A stretch of DNA of 50,153 nt from Marinomonas lutimaris (GTDB taxonomy: Bacteria > Pseudomonadota > Gammaproteobacteria > Pseudomonadales > Marinomonadaceae), in assembly GCF_019426345.1 (NCBI RefSeq), contig NZ_JAHLLW010000024.1, positions 1-50,153 of the forward strand, written 5' to 3'. This document shows positions 8,002-17,223 of the stretch, piece after piece; the stretch's first letter is position 1; each line of letters opens with the position of its first letter. Below the pieces are notes generated by a model, which had not been told where the DNA came from, searched no databases, and was given only the letters and a program-made list of their open reading frames with translations. The translations under genes and the position numbers were made by a program.

Positions 8002-10053
8002 ATGATTCAGCGAATAAAATCCATGCCCATTACGCGCCAATTGGCCGTTGTTGTATTTACGGTTTCAATTCTTTGTTTTAGCGCGCTAAGCTGGTTAGCT
8101 TCGAATAAATCCTATGATGGATTTATGACAAGTATCGATCACGAACTACAAACCAGCGCTAGTCAAGGAGACATGCTGCTTGATTTTTATTATGAAAGTC
8201 TAGAAAGCAGTACCAATAGACTAGCCGATATATTCTTCACACTGTTCCCTAATGGAATCACCGTAAGCGATTCAGAAACAGTGAAAATTGGCGAATATGA
8301 CAGTCCTTTAGCCACTAACTCAGGCGAAACAATTAACCTGAATTTTAGTAAACCGGATCAATTTACCAGTATGACAGGTGGTACGGCGACAGTTTTCATT
8401 CGCTATGGCGATGATTTTCTTCGAGTTAGTACATCACTAAAAAAAGCCGATGGTGAACGCGCGTATGGAACATTATTAGGCAAAGGGCATCCTGGCTACC
8501 AAAAACTAATCAATGGTGAAACTTACTCAGGCCCTGCCGCATTATTTGGCCGTAACTACATGACTAAATACGTACCTTTTAAAGATGCAAAAGGGAAAGT
8601 GGTTGGCATTCTGTATATTGGTTTTGATTACACTGAAGGGTTAAAAAGCTTAGAAAAAGAAATTAATGGCCTATCCTATGGCAAAACAGGCAAAGCCACA
8701 GTTATTAACTTAAAAGAAGGCAAAGATTTCGGTCGAGTCGTTATTGATTCTCAAAATAAAGGTAAGTTATTCACTGAGCTTGGCTTAGCCAACGCAGAAA
8801 AACACTTACAACTAATGAAAAGCCAAGATACAGGCACATTCTTCACAGAACAAACCGTGAATGGCGTTACGCAAAAAAACATCATGGCATTTAGTCGAGC
8901 AGATCGTTGGAATTGGGCAATTCTAACTGGCGGACCAGTAAACGAGTTTACTCTTGTGGCTGACTCTGTTCGTAACAGCCTAATCATTATCTCCCTGATT
9001 TGTGCCGTTATTCTTGTGGTTCTCATCGCCTTTATTACTCAACGCATTCTTTCTCCTTTGAAACGTGTTGGCCAAGACCTACAAGAACTAGGTAATGGTA
9101 ATCTTTCTACTCACCTTTTTGAAAATGGGCAAAACAATCAAACCCACAGCCGCAATGAAATCGCGACGCTTTTCGAACATGGTCGAAATACCATTAAGCA
9201 ACTACGCTCCATGCAAATGGAAATAAGAAGCAGCATGGAGCTATTGGCTAGTTCAAGCAATAAAGTACAAGAAACCGCGACCTTAGCCTCTCAGGGCATG
9301 GCAAAACAACAAGTAGAAACAGACTTGGTAGCAACAGCTATGAACCAAATGGTGATTGCCGTTGAAAATGTGTCTCAAAATGTTACAGAAACAACCAATG
9401 AAACTCAAAAAGCGGATGAAGAAACCAGAGCTGGCACACAAGTAGTAAATGGTGTCGCAAACGATATGCAAAGCCTAGCAAGTGTCATTGGTCATGCTTC
9501 GTCAGTTATGCAGGAAGTTGAAAAAGAGAGCGTTAGTATTGGCTCAGTTTTAGATGTTATTCGTAGCATTGCAGAACAAACCAACTTACTAGCTCTCAAT
9601 GCTGCCATTGAAGCAGCTCGAGCTGGTGAACAGGGCCGAGGCTTTGCCGTGGTTGCTGATGAAGTGAGAACACTAGCGACACGCACACAAACGGCTACCG
9701 CTGAAATTGAAGGCATGATTAGCCAGCTGCAAAAACTGTCTAAAACAGCGTCAATGGAAGTCATTAATGGACGCGATCAAGCAGCAGGGAATGCAGAAAA
9801 AGCACTGGAAGCAAGTAAAGGGCTGATGAAAGTAACCGAATCTGTTAGCTCAATAAACGCTATGTCTATCAATATTGCTAGCTCAATTACAGAACAATCT
9901 GCCGTTGCAGTCAGTGTGAATGAAAACATTGCCAACATACGCAATGTTTCGAACGAAACGGCTAACGGCGTTGAAGAAATGATGGCAACCACAAAAACAC
10001 TTTCAGAAGTGTTAAACAAGTTGAAGTCATCAATAAATCGATTCACGTTATAA
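8002..10053 (+). CDS. methyl-accepting chemotaxis protein with Cache_3/Cache_2-type sensor
   Basis: A 683-residue chemoreceptor. Domains in order are membrane helix 1 (about 14-31), a roughly 290-residue periplasmic sensor of the Cache_3-Cache_2 kind (with [13 protein letters not shown] near 205-217), membrane helix 2 (about 325-347), HAMP (about 348-400) and a cytoplasmic signalling coiled coil. The near-invariant hairpin tip, [20 protein letters not shown], lies at about 525-545. It would sense a small extracellular molecule and control CheA. The ligand is unknown; sensors of this type often bind carboxylates, and the neighbour is a carboxylate-type transporter, which is only suggestive. 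AAGGA lies upstream of the ATG. No che genes are in the window. Confidence 0.92.
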   Translation: MIQRIKSMPITRQLAVVVFTVSILCFSALSWLASNKSYDGFMTSIDHELQTSASQGDMLLDFYYESLESSTNRLADIFFTLFPNGITVSDSETVKIGEYDSPLATNSGETINLNFSKPDQFTSMTGGTATVFIRYGDDFLRVSTSLKKADGERAYGTLLGKGHPGYQKLINGETYSGPAALFGRNYMTKYVPFKDAKGKVVGILYIGFDYTEGLKSLEKEINGLSYGKTGKATVINLKEGKDFGRVVIDSQNKGKLFTELGLANAEKHLQLMKSQDTGTFFTEQTVNGVTQKNIMAFSRADRWNWAILTGGPVNEFTLVADSVRNSLIIISLICAVILVVLIAFITQRILSPLKRVGQDLQELGNGNLSTHLFENGQNNQTHSRNEIATLFEHGRNTIKQLRSMQMEIRSSMELLASSSNKVQETATLASQGMAKQQVETDLVATAMNQMVIAVENVSQNVTETTNETQKADEETRAGTQVVNGVANDMQSLASVIGHASSVMQEVEKESVSIGSVLDVIRSIAEQTNLLALNAAIEAARAGEQGRGFAVVADEVRTLATRTQTATAEIEGMISQLQKLSKTASMEVINGRDQAAGNAEKALEASKGLMKVTESVSSINAMSINIASSITEQSAVAVSVNENIANIRNVSNETANGVEEMMATTKTLSEVLNKLKSSINRFTL

Positions 10054-10081
10054 GCTCTAGAATGACTGAATTTGCCTAAAA

Positions 10082-10110
10082 AAAGCGAGTAGACAATGCC
10101 TACTCGCTTT
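10082..10110. terminator. bidirectional terminator between chemoreceptor and yegD
   Basis: An 11-bp perfect stem (aaagcgagtag / ctactcgcttt) with a seven-base loop has A- and T-runs on both sides. It can end both the plus-strand chemoreceptor transcript and the minus-strand Hsp70-like transcript. Confidence 0.85.
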
Positions 10111-10136
10111 TTTTATTTCTTCAAACTCGTATATTC

Positions 10137-11501
10137 TTATCTAAAAATACGTTCAGACCAGACGGTTAATCCTGCGGCAACGCTGCCAAAATGATCACCA
10201 TCCAACACTGGAATATCGCCAATGCGTTTTTGAATAGCTTGACGAATCACTGGAGACTTGGCGGAGCCACCTGTCATATAAATCAAATCTGGCTTCTCGC
10301 CAGCCTGCTCTATCGCGGCCGTCATTAGATTTAACATTTTTTCTAGCGGAGAAGAGATAGATTTAGCCAACTCATCACGGGTAATCGTGGCTGCTAATTC
10401 GGCCTCAATATAATCCAGTGCAGCAAGATAACTCTGCGTATCTGATAGGGCAATTTTAGCTTCCTCCGCACTGCGAACAATATGATAGTTGTGTTTTTCT
10501 TCCCGCATGCGCAAGAAACGCTCAATCAATTTAGGCTGCGCAGCATCTAAACGCAGCTGCGCTATCTGGTTCTTGGTTTCCATACTATTGAAGGTCGCAA
10601 TAGCTGATACATCGTTTGTCGTAATCGCGTTCCAATACATTTGTGTCGGCATTGGCAAACCTGTTTTTAACAATGAGTCCATGCCAAAAAGAGGCATTAA
10701 ATGCTTACCCGCAATCTGTATGTCTAAATCATTACCGCCAATTCGTTCACCGGTATGAGCTAAAAAATCACCGCGACGGTCTTCTTTTTTCAGATAGTCA
10801 GGGCCCATACGAACCATAGCGCAATCTGTAGTACCACCACCGATATCCACAACCAATACGGTTTTATTCTCTGCCAGTTTCACTTCAAAATCTAAACCAG
10901 CCGCAATAGGTTCATAAAGAAATTCGATTTCTTTAAAACCAGCTCGCTTGCCTGCTGTCGTTAGGATCTCAAGAGCTTGACGGTTACTTACATCCGCATC
11001 AAGACCTTGAAAGTTAACTGGACGACCAATAACGGTGTGAGTAATGTCAGCACCCAAGCTTTTTTCTGCGCGCTGTTTGATATTCTGCATCATTACAGTC
11101 ACAACATCTTCGAAAAAATGAATATGCTCTGAACGAAGTCCAGCACCACCTAAAAATGACTTAGGCGATTTTACAAAGTAGCCTTCTTCAGGCCATTGGA
11201 AATATTCATTGAATGCAGCGCGTCCAAAAAATAACGTTTGATCTTCATCAGCAATGTCTTCTTCATAACGCGCACGCTTAGCACGTGTTAATGCATTTTG
11301 TCGTAGTTCAGCAAACGCTTGTCTTGAATGAATATCTTGCAGGCCCCTTCCGACCGCTTCGGTAATTAAGTCTCGATCTAAGGCATACAATGTAGAAGGT
11401 AAAAAAGCATGTTCTCCTTCTAAAGCGACCAAACGCACAGCCGAATCTTGCACAATACCTAATGCACAATTCGATGTTCCGTAATCAAATCCACAAATCA
11501 T
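10137..11501 (-). CDS. yegD: Hsp70-family protein, YegD type
   Basis: A 454-residue actin/Hsp70 ATPase-fold protein with phosphate-1 motif GFDYGTSN (residues 4-11), phosphate-2 motif VDIGGGTTD (about 219-227) and the adenosine motif YMTGGSAKSP (about 409-418). It lacks the substrate-binding beta-sandwich and lid of DnaK, as YegD proteins do. It is expected to be a cytosolic ATPase of unclear client. The start is an ATG at 11501. It is a single gene between two chemoreceptors, on the opposite strand to both, and shares its terminator with the upstream receptor. The family assignment is firm; the biological role is not established from the sequence. Confidence 0.88.
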   Translation of the reverse strand: MICGFDYGTSNCALGIVQDSAVRLVALEGEHAFLPSTLYALDRDLITEAVGRGLQDIHSRQAFAELRQNALTRAKRARYEEDIADEDQTLFFGRAAFNEYFQWPEEGYFVKSPKSFLGGAGLRSEHIHFFEDVVTVMMQNIKQRAEKSLGADITHTVIGRPVNFQGLDADVSNRQALEILTTAGKRAGFKEIEFLYEPIAAGLDFEVKLAENKTVLVVDIGGGTTDCAMVRMGPDYLKKEDRRGDFLAHTGERIGGNDLDIQIAGKHLMPLFGMDSLLKTGLPMPTQMYWNAITTNDVSAIATFNSMETKNQIAQLRLDAAQPKLIERFLRMREEKHNYHIVRSAEEAKIALSDTQSYLAALDYIEAELAATITRDELAKSISSPLEKMLNLMTAAIEQAGEKPDLIYMTGGSAKSPVIRQAIQKRIGDIPVLDGDHFGSVAAGLTVWSERIFR

Positions 11502-11695
11502 CTAATATTTACCTGTTATCGCTAATAGAAAAGGGCCGCGGACGATAACAGAAAGATTCAAAAGTATCAAAACTATCGGGACACAACTTAAACATAGAAA
11601 GCTTACGCTTAATAACAGAAAATTGCAGGCCTGCAACATACTAAAAATACAATCTAAGCAATAATCCGCATTACGTAATACTCAGGAGATAAAGG

Positions 11696-13606
11696 ATGCA
11701 CCTTTCATTACAGGCTAAAATAACTTTTCAGTCCATTATTGTGGCTATAATTGTCGCTCTTGGCGTCGGTGGTGTATCTTTTTACGCTTTTAAATCCGAC
11801 AGTGATACTCGCATAAAATCAGAAGCTAGCTCCCAAGCTAATGCCATTTCCACTTACATTAACAGCTGGTCTGATGATCGCATCGGTACTATGCAGGCCG
11901 TTAAACAAAAAATAGAAGCGTCCTTACGAGAAAACCCTGAGATAAACGAAAAAGATATTCTTAATATATTGCAACAAGCACAAACAAGCTTGCAGTTTGG
12001 CTTGACCTTTTTAGGCTTAGAAAATGGCGCAATGTATCGCCACGACCCATCGTTAAATAGCGCTGACTATGACCCTCGTAAGCGAAGCTGGTACATAGAT
12101 GCAAAAGCAAAAAACAGCGCCTACGTTACAGCCCCTTACATCTCAGCTTCAACCAAACAACTTTCAATGACCTTTGTTGAACCTATTATGTTGAATGGCA
12201 AGTTTGTCGGCGCCATCGGTGGTCTAGTATTTTTAGACAGTGTTTTAGATAGCATTTTGGCCATGAAAGTAGCAGGAGACGGTTATAGCGTATTGTTTGA
12301 TGGCGACGGAAAAATCATCGCACATCCAAATACCGATAAAATTTTAAAAGATGCCACCGATTTATCGCCAGTATTAACGGATGACTTTTTCAAAAGTGTT
12401 CGTAATGAGGCTAAGTTTACCGAGCTTAAAGTAGACGGCAAAAACACTGAAATGTACGCCAGCAACATAAAAGGCAACCCTTGGGTTTTAGGGTTAATGA
12501 TGGATAAAAGCGTTTTAAACGCACCTCTTGTGAACTTAGGCACCAATATCCTTATTGCGGTGTTTGTTTTGCTTTCCATCGCAATATTAGTGGTTATTCA
12601 AGTAACCAAATTCTTGCTTAAAGATTTACGTCGCGTGTCTGATAGTATGGCGCAAATTGCACAAGGTGACGGAGATCTGACGCAACGATTAACCGCCAGT
12701 TCTAAAGATGAAATCGCAGTCTTGGTCGATAACTTTAATACCTTCGTCGCATTATTACATGGCACTGTGTCACACCTTAAAAAAATTGGATATGACTTAG
12801 CAGGTCAAGCCAGTGCGGCCCATGCATCTTCTAGGAACAGCTCTTTGAAACTAGAAGAACAGCAACACAATATTTCGATGGTAGCGACAGCGATTCACCA
12901 AATGGCACAAGCGACTCAAGAAATCGCCAGCAACGCGACAAATACCGCAATCAATGCCGATGAAACGGTAGCTGCAAGCAATGTTGGCCAATCGCAAGTA
13001 CTAAAAAGCCAAGAGAGCATTCGAACACTCGCTGCCGATATCCAAGACGTTGCCACTGTTATTAACGATCTCAGTAAAAATGCGGATGGCATCAACACCA
13101 TTTTAACAACAATTTCTGGAATAGCAGAGCAAACGAACTTACTCGCCTTAAACGCAGCTATTGAAGCCGCACGAGCAGGTGAGCAAGGACGAGGCTTTGC
13201 AGTGGTTGCGGATGAAGTACGGGTACTGTCACAGCGTACTTATAGCTCGATTGAAGAAATCCAAAAAATGATTGAGTCTTTGCAAAAAATAACGAAAGAC
13301 GCAGTAGGTAAAATTCAACTCAGCCATACCAGAGCGAACAACAGCGTTGAAGATGTCAACCAAGCAAAAGAGAGCCTAGACAAGATTCAAATGTCAGTCA
13401 CAACGATCAATGATCGTGCGGCACAAATTGCAACAGCAACAGAAGAGCAAACTAGTGTAACCGCAGAAGTAAATCAAAATACAGCTGACATACAGCAAGG
13501 CTCGACCGAATTGGTTACTCTCGCAGCAGAAAGTGCAGCTCGTGCTGAAGAACTTAAATCATTGGCTGATGACCTAACCAAAAACATCAATCACTTCAGA
13601 ACATAA
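11696..13606 (+). CDS. methyl-accepting chemotaxis protein with dCache_1 sensor
   Basis: A 636-residue receptor: membrane helix 1 (about 10-30), a double-Cache periplasmic domain (about 35-280), membrane helix 2 (about 283-305), HAMP (about 307-360) and a signalling coiled coil. The tip, [20 protein letters not shown], is at about 478-497. The sensor carries DPRKRSWY (about 125-132), a TAPYIS stretch, and an Asp in GGLVFLDS. These lie where amino-acid-binding dCache_1 receptors have their Arg-x-Trp-Tyr and Asp ligands, but the Asp expected after Pro-Tyr-Ile is Ser. Amino-acid or amine sensing is therefore possible, not proven. The start ATG has AGGAG upstream. It is monocistronic with its own terminator. 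Confidence 0.92.
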   Translation: MHLSLQAKITFQSIIVAIIVALGVGGVSFYAFKSDSDTRIKSEASSQANAISTYINSWSDDRIGTMQAVKQKIEASLRENPEINEKDILNILQQAQTSLQFGLTFLGLENGAMYRHDPSLNSADYDPRKRSWYIDAKAKNSAYVTAPYISASTKQLSMTFVEPIMLNGKFVGAIGGLVFLDSVLDSILAMKVAGDGYSVLFDGDGKIIAHPNTDKILKDATDLSPVLTDDFFKSVRNEAKFTELKVDGKNTEMYASNIKGNPWVLGLMMDKSVLNAPLVNLGTNILIAVFVLLSIAILVVIQVTKFLLKDLRRVSDSMAQIAQGDGDLTQRLTASSKDEIAVLVDNFNTFVALLHGTVSHLKKIGYDLAGQASAAHASSRNSSLKLEEQQHNISMVATAIHQMAQATQEIASNATNTAINADETVAASNVGQSQVLKSQESIRTLAADIQDVATVINDLSKNADGINTILTTISGIAEQTNLLALNAAIEAARAGEQGRGFAVVADEVRVLSQRTYSSIEEIQKMIESLQKITKDAVGKIQLSHTRANNSVEDVNQAKESLDKIQMSVTTINDRAAQIATATEEQTSVTAEVNQNTADIQQGSTELVTLAAESAARAEELKSLADDLTKNINHFRT

Positions 13607-13621
13607 CAAACTGATGCCAAT

Positions 13622-13659
13622 AAAAAGGCTCTATCTGGTTTACCTGATAGAGCCTTTTT
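13622..13659. terminator. bidirectional terminator between chemoreceptor and NnrU-like gene
   Basis: A 14-bp stem (aaaaaggctctatc / gatagagccttttt) with a ten-base loop has A-run and T-run flanks, serving both convergent genes. Confidence 0.85.
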
Positions 13660-13690
13660 TGCTCTTGTATCTTTATCCTTTAGCGAGGCA

Positions 13691-14272
13691 TTAAACCAGT
13701 GGTGATACACCAATAATTGCTTGGTGTAGGTAAAAAGCGATGGCAAACCAAGAAACCATAGCGAAAGTGAAGGCAGCTAAATCAAACTGAACACCAGATT
13801 CTTGATCACGTACCACACCTGCTTTGCGGTCACGACGACGATAAACGGCAAAACTCACAATAGACCAAACCAAGAAACTGCCAAAGATCATTACATCGGC
13901 CAAGGTTCCGTTGCTAATCAAATGAGCAAATGCCCAAATTTTTACAGCGATTAACATGGGATAACCCACTTTCTTTTTCATTGTCGTATTCGGTACTAAA
14001 GCAGAACCAACGAAGAAAAGCGCAACCAATACCAGTAAGCCAGCTAAATGTCGCGTCCACACAGGAGGAAACCACAACCACACTGGCTCAAGGCGAACTT
14101 GCATGTAGCCCAGCACAATAAAAGCGGCGGCAATTAACGTTACCATGCCAAAACGCATTTTCCAGCGCATCTCGCCATGACTTGCCATACTTTTCTCTCG
14201 CCATTGTGGCGCGACCAAACGAATGGAATGCAAAACAAAGAAAATGACTAAACCTACAACTAAAATCAACAT
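13691..14272 (-). CDS. NnrU-family membrane protein
   Basis: A 193-residue protein with about six membrane helices, matching the NnrU family: an N-terminal helix with FFVLHSIRLVAPQWR, then GFVGS-like small-residue helices and a conserved AHLISNG segment. NnrU proteins were named from nitrite/nitric-oxide reductase loci and resemble NnrU/isoprenoid isomerase-type membrane proteins. No denitrification gene is nearby, so that role is not supported here. I chose the ATG at 14272, preceded by GAGG. The frame opens at 14293, but the extra seven residues are polar and have no ribosome site. Confidence 0.8.
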   Translation of the reverse strand: MLILVVGLVIFFVLHSIRLVAPQWREKSMASHGEMRWKMRFGMVTLIAAAFIVLGYMQVRLEPVWLWFPPVWTRHLAGLLVLVALFFVGSALVPNTTMKKKVGYPMLIAVKIWAFAHLISNGTLADVMIFGSFLVWSIVSFAVYRRRDRKAGVVRDQESGVQFDLAAFTFAMVSWFAIAFYLHQAIIGVSPLV

Positions 14273-14646
14273 ACTAAGATGTTCCTCATACACTTTAAAA
14301 ATCTTTCAACTATCACTGGGAAATGACTGTAACCCACTCTTAATAATGGCCAAGCTAAACAGTACCAACCAATCTAAAAAATTAGGTTTAATTTATAGCG
14401 CAGGATTATAGAGGGAAATAAGCAAGAGGCCTATTATTCATTACAAACTACTAACAAATCACGAATTGCTCTTAAATTGCTCTTCGTTTATCTCGTAAAC
14501 TCAACTGCCAGAAGATGGACATCAAGCAAATCCTGATTAAAGTCGTCAAAATGTCATAAAAAGCCCTGTAAAATACCTTTATTAAGCTAGAAAAAGCCCC
14601 CTCCTTTGCACTAGAATACACCGTTTTGACTAACGGGCAGGTTGCC
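14273..14646. other. intergenic stretch between the NnrU-like gene and nspC
   Basis: This gap of about 370 bases separates two divergent genes. It is AT-rich and must hold both promoters, but I see no convincing -35/-10 pair. The only structure noted is the direct repeat aattgctctt at 14464-14473 and 14475-14484, period 11 bp. No ORF, riboswitch or tRNA is recognisable. Confidence 0.5.
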
Positions 14647-15744
14647 ATGATCAAGACACCTTATTATCTTATCGACAAAGCAGCTCTATTAAAGAATTTA
14701 GAGAAAATCGCTTACGTGCGCCAACAGTCCGGAGCCAAGTCATTACTTGCGCTTAAATGCTTTGCAACTTGGTCTGTATTCGACCTGATGCAAGACTATA
14801 TGGATGGCACTACATCCTCTTCCTTATACGAAGTAAAACTGGGAAAAACCAAGTTTCAAGGCGAAACTCACGCTTATAGCGTAGCCTATTCTGATGATGA
14901 AATTGCTGAAGTCCTAGACCACTCAGACAAAATCATTTTCAACTCCATTGGTCAATTCAATCGCTTTAAAGAAGCTAGTAAGGACAAAACCCGTGGTTTA
15001 CGTGTAAACCCACAAGTCAGCACCTCTGAATTTTTGATTGCCGATCCAGCAAGACCTTTTAGCCGTCTTGGTGAATGGGATCCTGAAAAAATCGCAACCG
15101 TAATTAACGATATATCTGGCTTTATGTTCCACAATAACTGTGAGAACAATAGCTTTGAACGCTTCGACGAGATGCTAAACCTTATCGAAGAGCGCTTTGG
15201 TCATTTGATTCAACAAGTAAAATGGGTCAGCCTTGGTGGCGGCATCCACTTTACTGGTGAAGGTTACCCAATTGATAAATTTTGCCAACGCCTAAAAGAG
15301 TTTGCCGAAAAGTATGACATTCAGGTCTATCTAGAGCCAGGTGAAGCCAGTATTACAAAAAGCACCACACTAGAAGTCACCGTATTAGATACGCTATTTA
15401 ATGGCAAAAATTTGGCTGTTGTCGATAGCTCTATTGAAGCTCACATGCTTGATCTACTGATCTACCGTGAGAACGCTAAAATGGCACCTTGCGATGGCGA
15501 ACATGAATACATGATTTGTGGAAAGTCCTGTTTAGCAGGCGATATTTTCGGCGAATTTAAATTTGATAAAGCACTAAAAGTGGGTGACCGACTGTCTTTT
15601 CAAGACGCAGCTGGTTACACCATGGTGAAAAAGAACTGGTTTAACGGTGTTAAAATGCCGTCTATTGCCATACGCCAATTGGATGGCAGCATCGAACTTG
15701 TAAGGGAATTTGATTACAACGATTTTGAGCAGAATCTGTCTTAA
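14647..15744 (+). CDS. nspC: carboxynorspermidine decarboxylase
   Basis: A 365-residue PLP enzyme of the alanine-racemase/ornithine decarboxylase fold. It removes CO2 from carboxynorspermidine or carboxyspermidine to make norspermidine or spermidine. The PLP Lys lies in LLALKCFATW (Lys37), the phosphate-binding loop is SLGGGIHFTGEGY (about 191-203), and the partner active-site Cys is in CGKSCLAGD (about 288-296). The start is the ATG at 14647 (MIKTPYYLIDK); the frame opens with a TTG at 14626 but family members begin near Ile-Lys-Thr-Pro. The carboxynorspermidine dehydrogenase gene follows after 36 bases, so both steps are in one operon. The aminotransferase/decarboxylase that makes diaminopropane is not here. 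Confidence 0.93.
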   Translation: MIKTPYYLIDKAALLKNLEKIAYVRQQSGAKSLLALKCFATWSVFDLMQDYMDGTTSSSLYEVKLGKTKFQGETHAYSVAYSDDEIAEVLDHSDKIIFNSIGQFNRFKEASKDKTRGLRVNPQVSTSEFLIADPARPFSRLGEWDPEKIATVINDISGFMFHNNCENNSFERFDEMLNLIEERFGHLIQQVKWVSLGGGIHFTGEGYPIDKFCQRLKEFAEKYDIQVYLEPGEASITKSTTLEVTVLDTLFNGKNLAVVDSSIEAHMLDLLIYRENAKMAPCDGEHEYMICGKSCLAGDIFGEFKFDKALKVGDRLSFQDAAGYTMVKKNWFNGVKMPSIAIRQLDGSIELVREFDYNDFEQNLS

Positions 15745-15780
15745 TTCTGCTTCAGTTAATATTTTGGAGTAAGCACTACC

Positions 15781-17019
15781 ATGAAAAAAAATGTACTCAT
15801 TATTGGTGGCGGAGGCGTGGCACGTGTTGTGGCACATAAATGCGCCCAACACAATGACACACTGGGCAATATCGCAATTGCTTCGCGCAGCGTTTCGAAA
15901 TGCGACGATATTGTATCCAGTGTCCTCGACAAAGGCAGCATGAAGGTAGAGGGCCGCATTCAAGCATTCGCCCTAGACGCTCTTGACGTGCCAGCAACGA
16001 TTAAATTGATTCAGGAAACCGAATCACAAATCGTCATTAACGTCGGTTCTGCCTTCGTTAATATGTCTGTACTTGAAGCTTGCATGGAAACTGGTGCTGC
16101 GTACTTAGACACTGCAATACATGAAGATCCAAGCAAAATTTGTGAAACACCACCTTGGTACGCCAACTACGAGTGGAAACGTCGCGATGCCTGTAAAGAA
16201 AAAGGCATCACCGCTATCCTAGGTGTGGGCTTTGACCCAGGTGTTGTGAACGCGTATGCAGCGCTTGCTTATAACGACTATTTAGACTCCGTTGACTCTA
16301 TCGATATTATCGACGTGAACGCTGGTAGCCATGGCAAATACTTCGCCACTAACTTTGATCCTGAGATCAACTTCCGTGAATTCACCGGACGCGTTTACTC
16401 TTGGCAAGACAGTGCATGGCAAGAAAACAAAATGTTTGAAGTAAGTCGTACAGACGACCTTCCAGTGGTTGGTTCTCAAACGACTTATATGACAGGTCAT
16501 GATGAAGTGCATTCACTGTCTCAGAATCTAAACGTGCCAAACGTACGTTTTTGGATGGGCTTTGGTGAGCATTACATTAATGTCTTCACTGTTCTTAAAA
16601 ACCTAGGCTTACTATCTGAGCAACCAGTTAAAACAGCTGAAGGCCTAGAAGTTGTTCCTCTTAAAGTAGTAAAAGCAGTTCTTCCTGATCCATCCTCTCT
16701 TGCACCTGCTTATACAGGTAAGACTTGCATCGGTGATGTGGTCAAAGGCAAAAAAGATGGCAAAGACAAAGAAGTCTTCATCTACAACGTAGCTGACCAT
16801 AAAGAAGCTTATAACGAAGTAGGTAGCCAAGGTATTTCTTATACAGCTGGTGTTCCACCTGTTGCTGCCGCCATCCTAGTTGCCAATGGCACTTGGGATG
16901 CGAAAGAAATGCGCAACGTAGAGCAACTTGACCCAAAACCTTTCCTAGGTTTGTTGAACGAGATGGGCTTGCCTACTCGCATTAAAGACGAAGACGGCGA
17001 CCGCCCTTTTACGCTTTAA
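15781..17019 (+). CDS. carboxynorspermidine dehydrogenase (carboxyspermidine dehydrogenase, CASDH)
   Basis: A 412-residue saccharopine-dehydrogenase-like protein. The N-terminal Rossmann motif VLIIGGGGVARVV (about residues 5-17) binds NADPH. The enzyme condenses aspartate semialdehyde with diaminopropane or putrescine to carboxynorspermidine or carboxyspermidine, the substrate of the preceding NspC. The stretch GVGFDPGVVNAYA (about 147-159) is typical of this group. The length matches the Vibrio enzyme (about 410). A TTGGAG ribosome site lies before the ATG. In Vibrio the dehydrogenase gene precedes nspC; here the order is reversed. Lys1-type saccharopine dehydrogenase is the alternative, but the pairing with NspC makes CASDH much more likely. 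Confidence 0.92.
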   Translation: MKKNVLIIGGGGVARVVAHKCAQHNDTLGNIAIASRSVSKCDDIVSSVLDKGSMKVEGRIQAFALDALDVPATIKLIQETESQIVINVGSAFVNMSVLEACMETGAAYLDTAIHEDPSKICETPPWYANYEWKRRDACKEKGITAILGVGFDPGVVNAYAALAYNDYLDSVDSIDIIDVNAGSHGKYFATNFDPEINFREFTGRVYSWQDSAWQENKMFEVSRTDDLPVVGSQTTYMTGHDEVHSLSQNLNVPNVRFWMGFGEHYINVFTVLKNLGLLSEQPVKTAEGLEVVPLKVVKAVLPDPSSLAPAYTGKTCIGDVVKGKKDGKDKEVFIYNVADHKEAYNEVGSQGISYTAGVPPVAAAILVANGTWDAKEMRNVEQLDPKPFLGLLNEMGLPTRIKDEDGDRPFTL

Positions 17020-17050
17020 TAGCTAATCAAGATTAGCGCTTAATCCCCCC

Positions 17051-17082
17051 AAAATAACCCCGTATTGACGGGGTTATTTTTT
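17051..17082 (+). terminator. terminator of the nspC-CASDH operon
   Basis: A 13-bp stem (aaaataaccccgt / acggggttatttt) with a four-base attg loop and a T-run, 31 bases after the CASDH stop. Confidence 0.88.
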
Positions 17083-17223
17083 ATCTAAGAAAGCCCATTC
17101 AATAAAAGCCCCCTGATTAAAATAAATACCAGCCCTCAAGACTTACACAATTAGAATAAAATCCTTACAATATCTTAACGTTTTTCGCTCCCCCTTTTTA
17201 GAATCTAGCCAAGGAACATCGTT

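Noticed and set aside
15574..15963. A 129-codon open frame across the nspC-CASDH junction
   Set aside because: It overlaps the ends of two well-supported genes on the opposite strand and has no ribosome site or domain.
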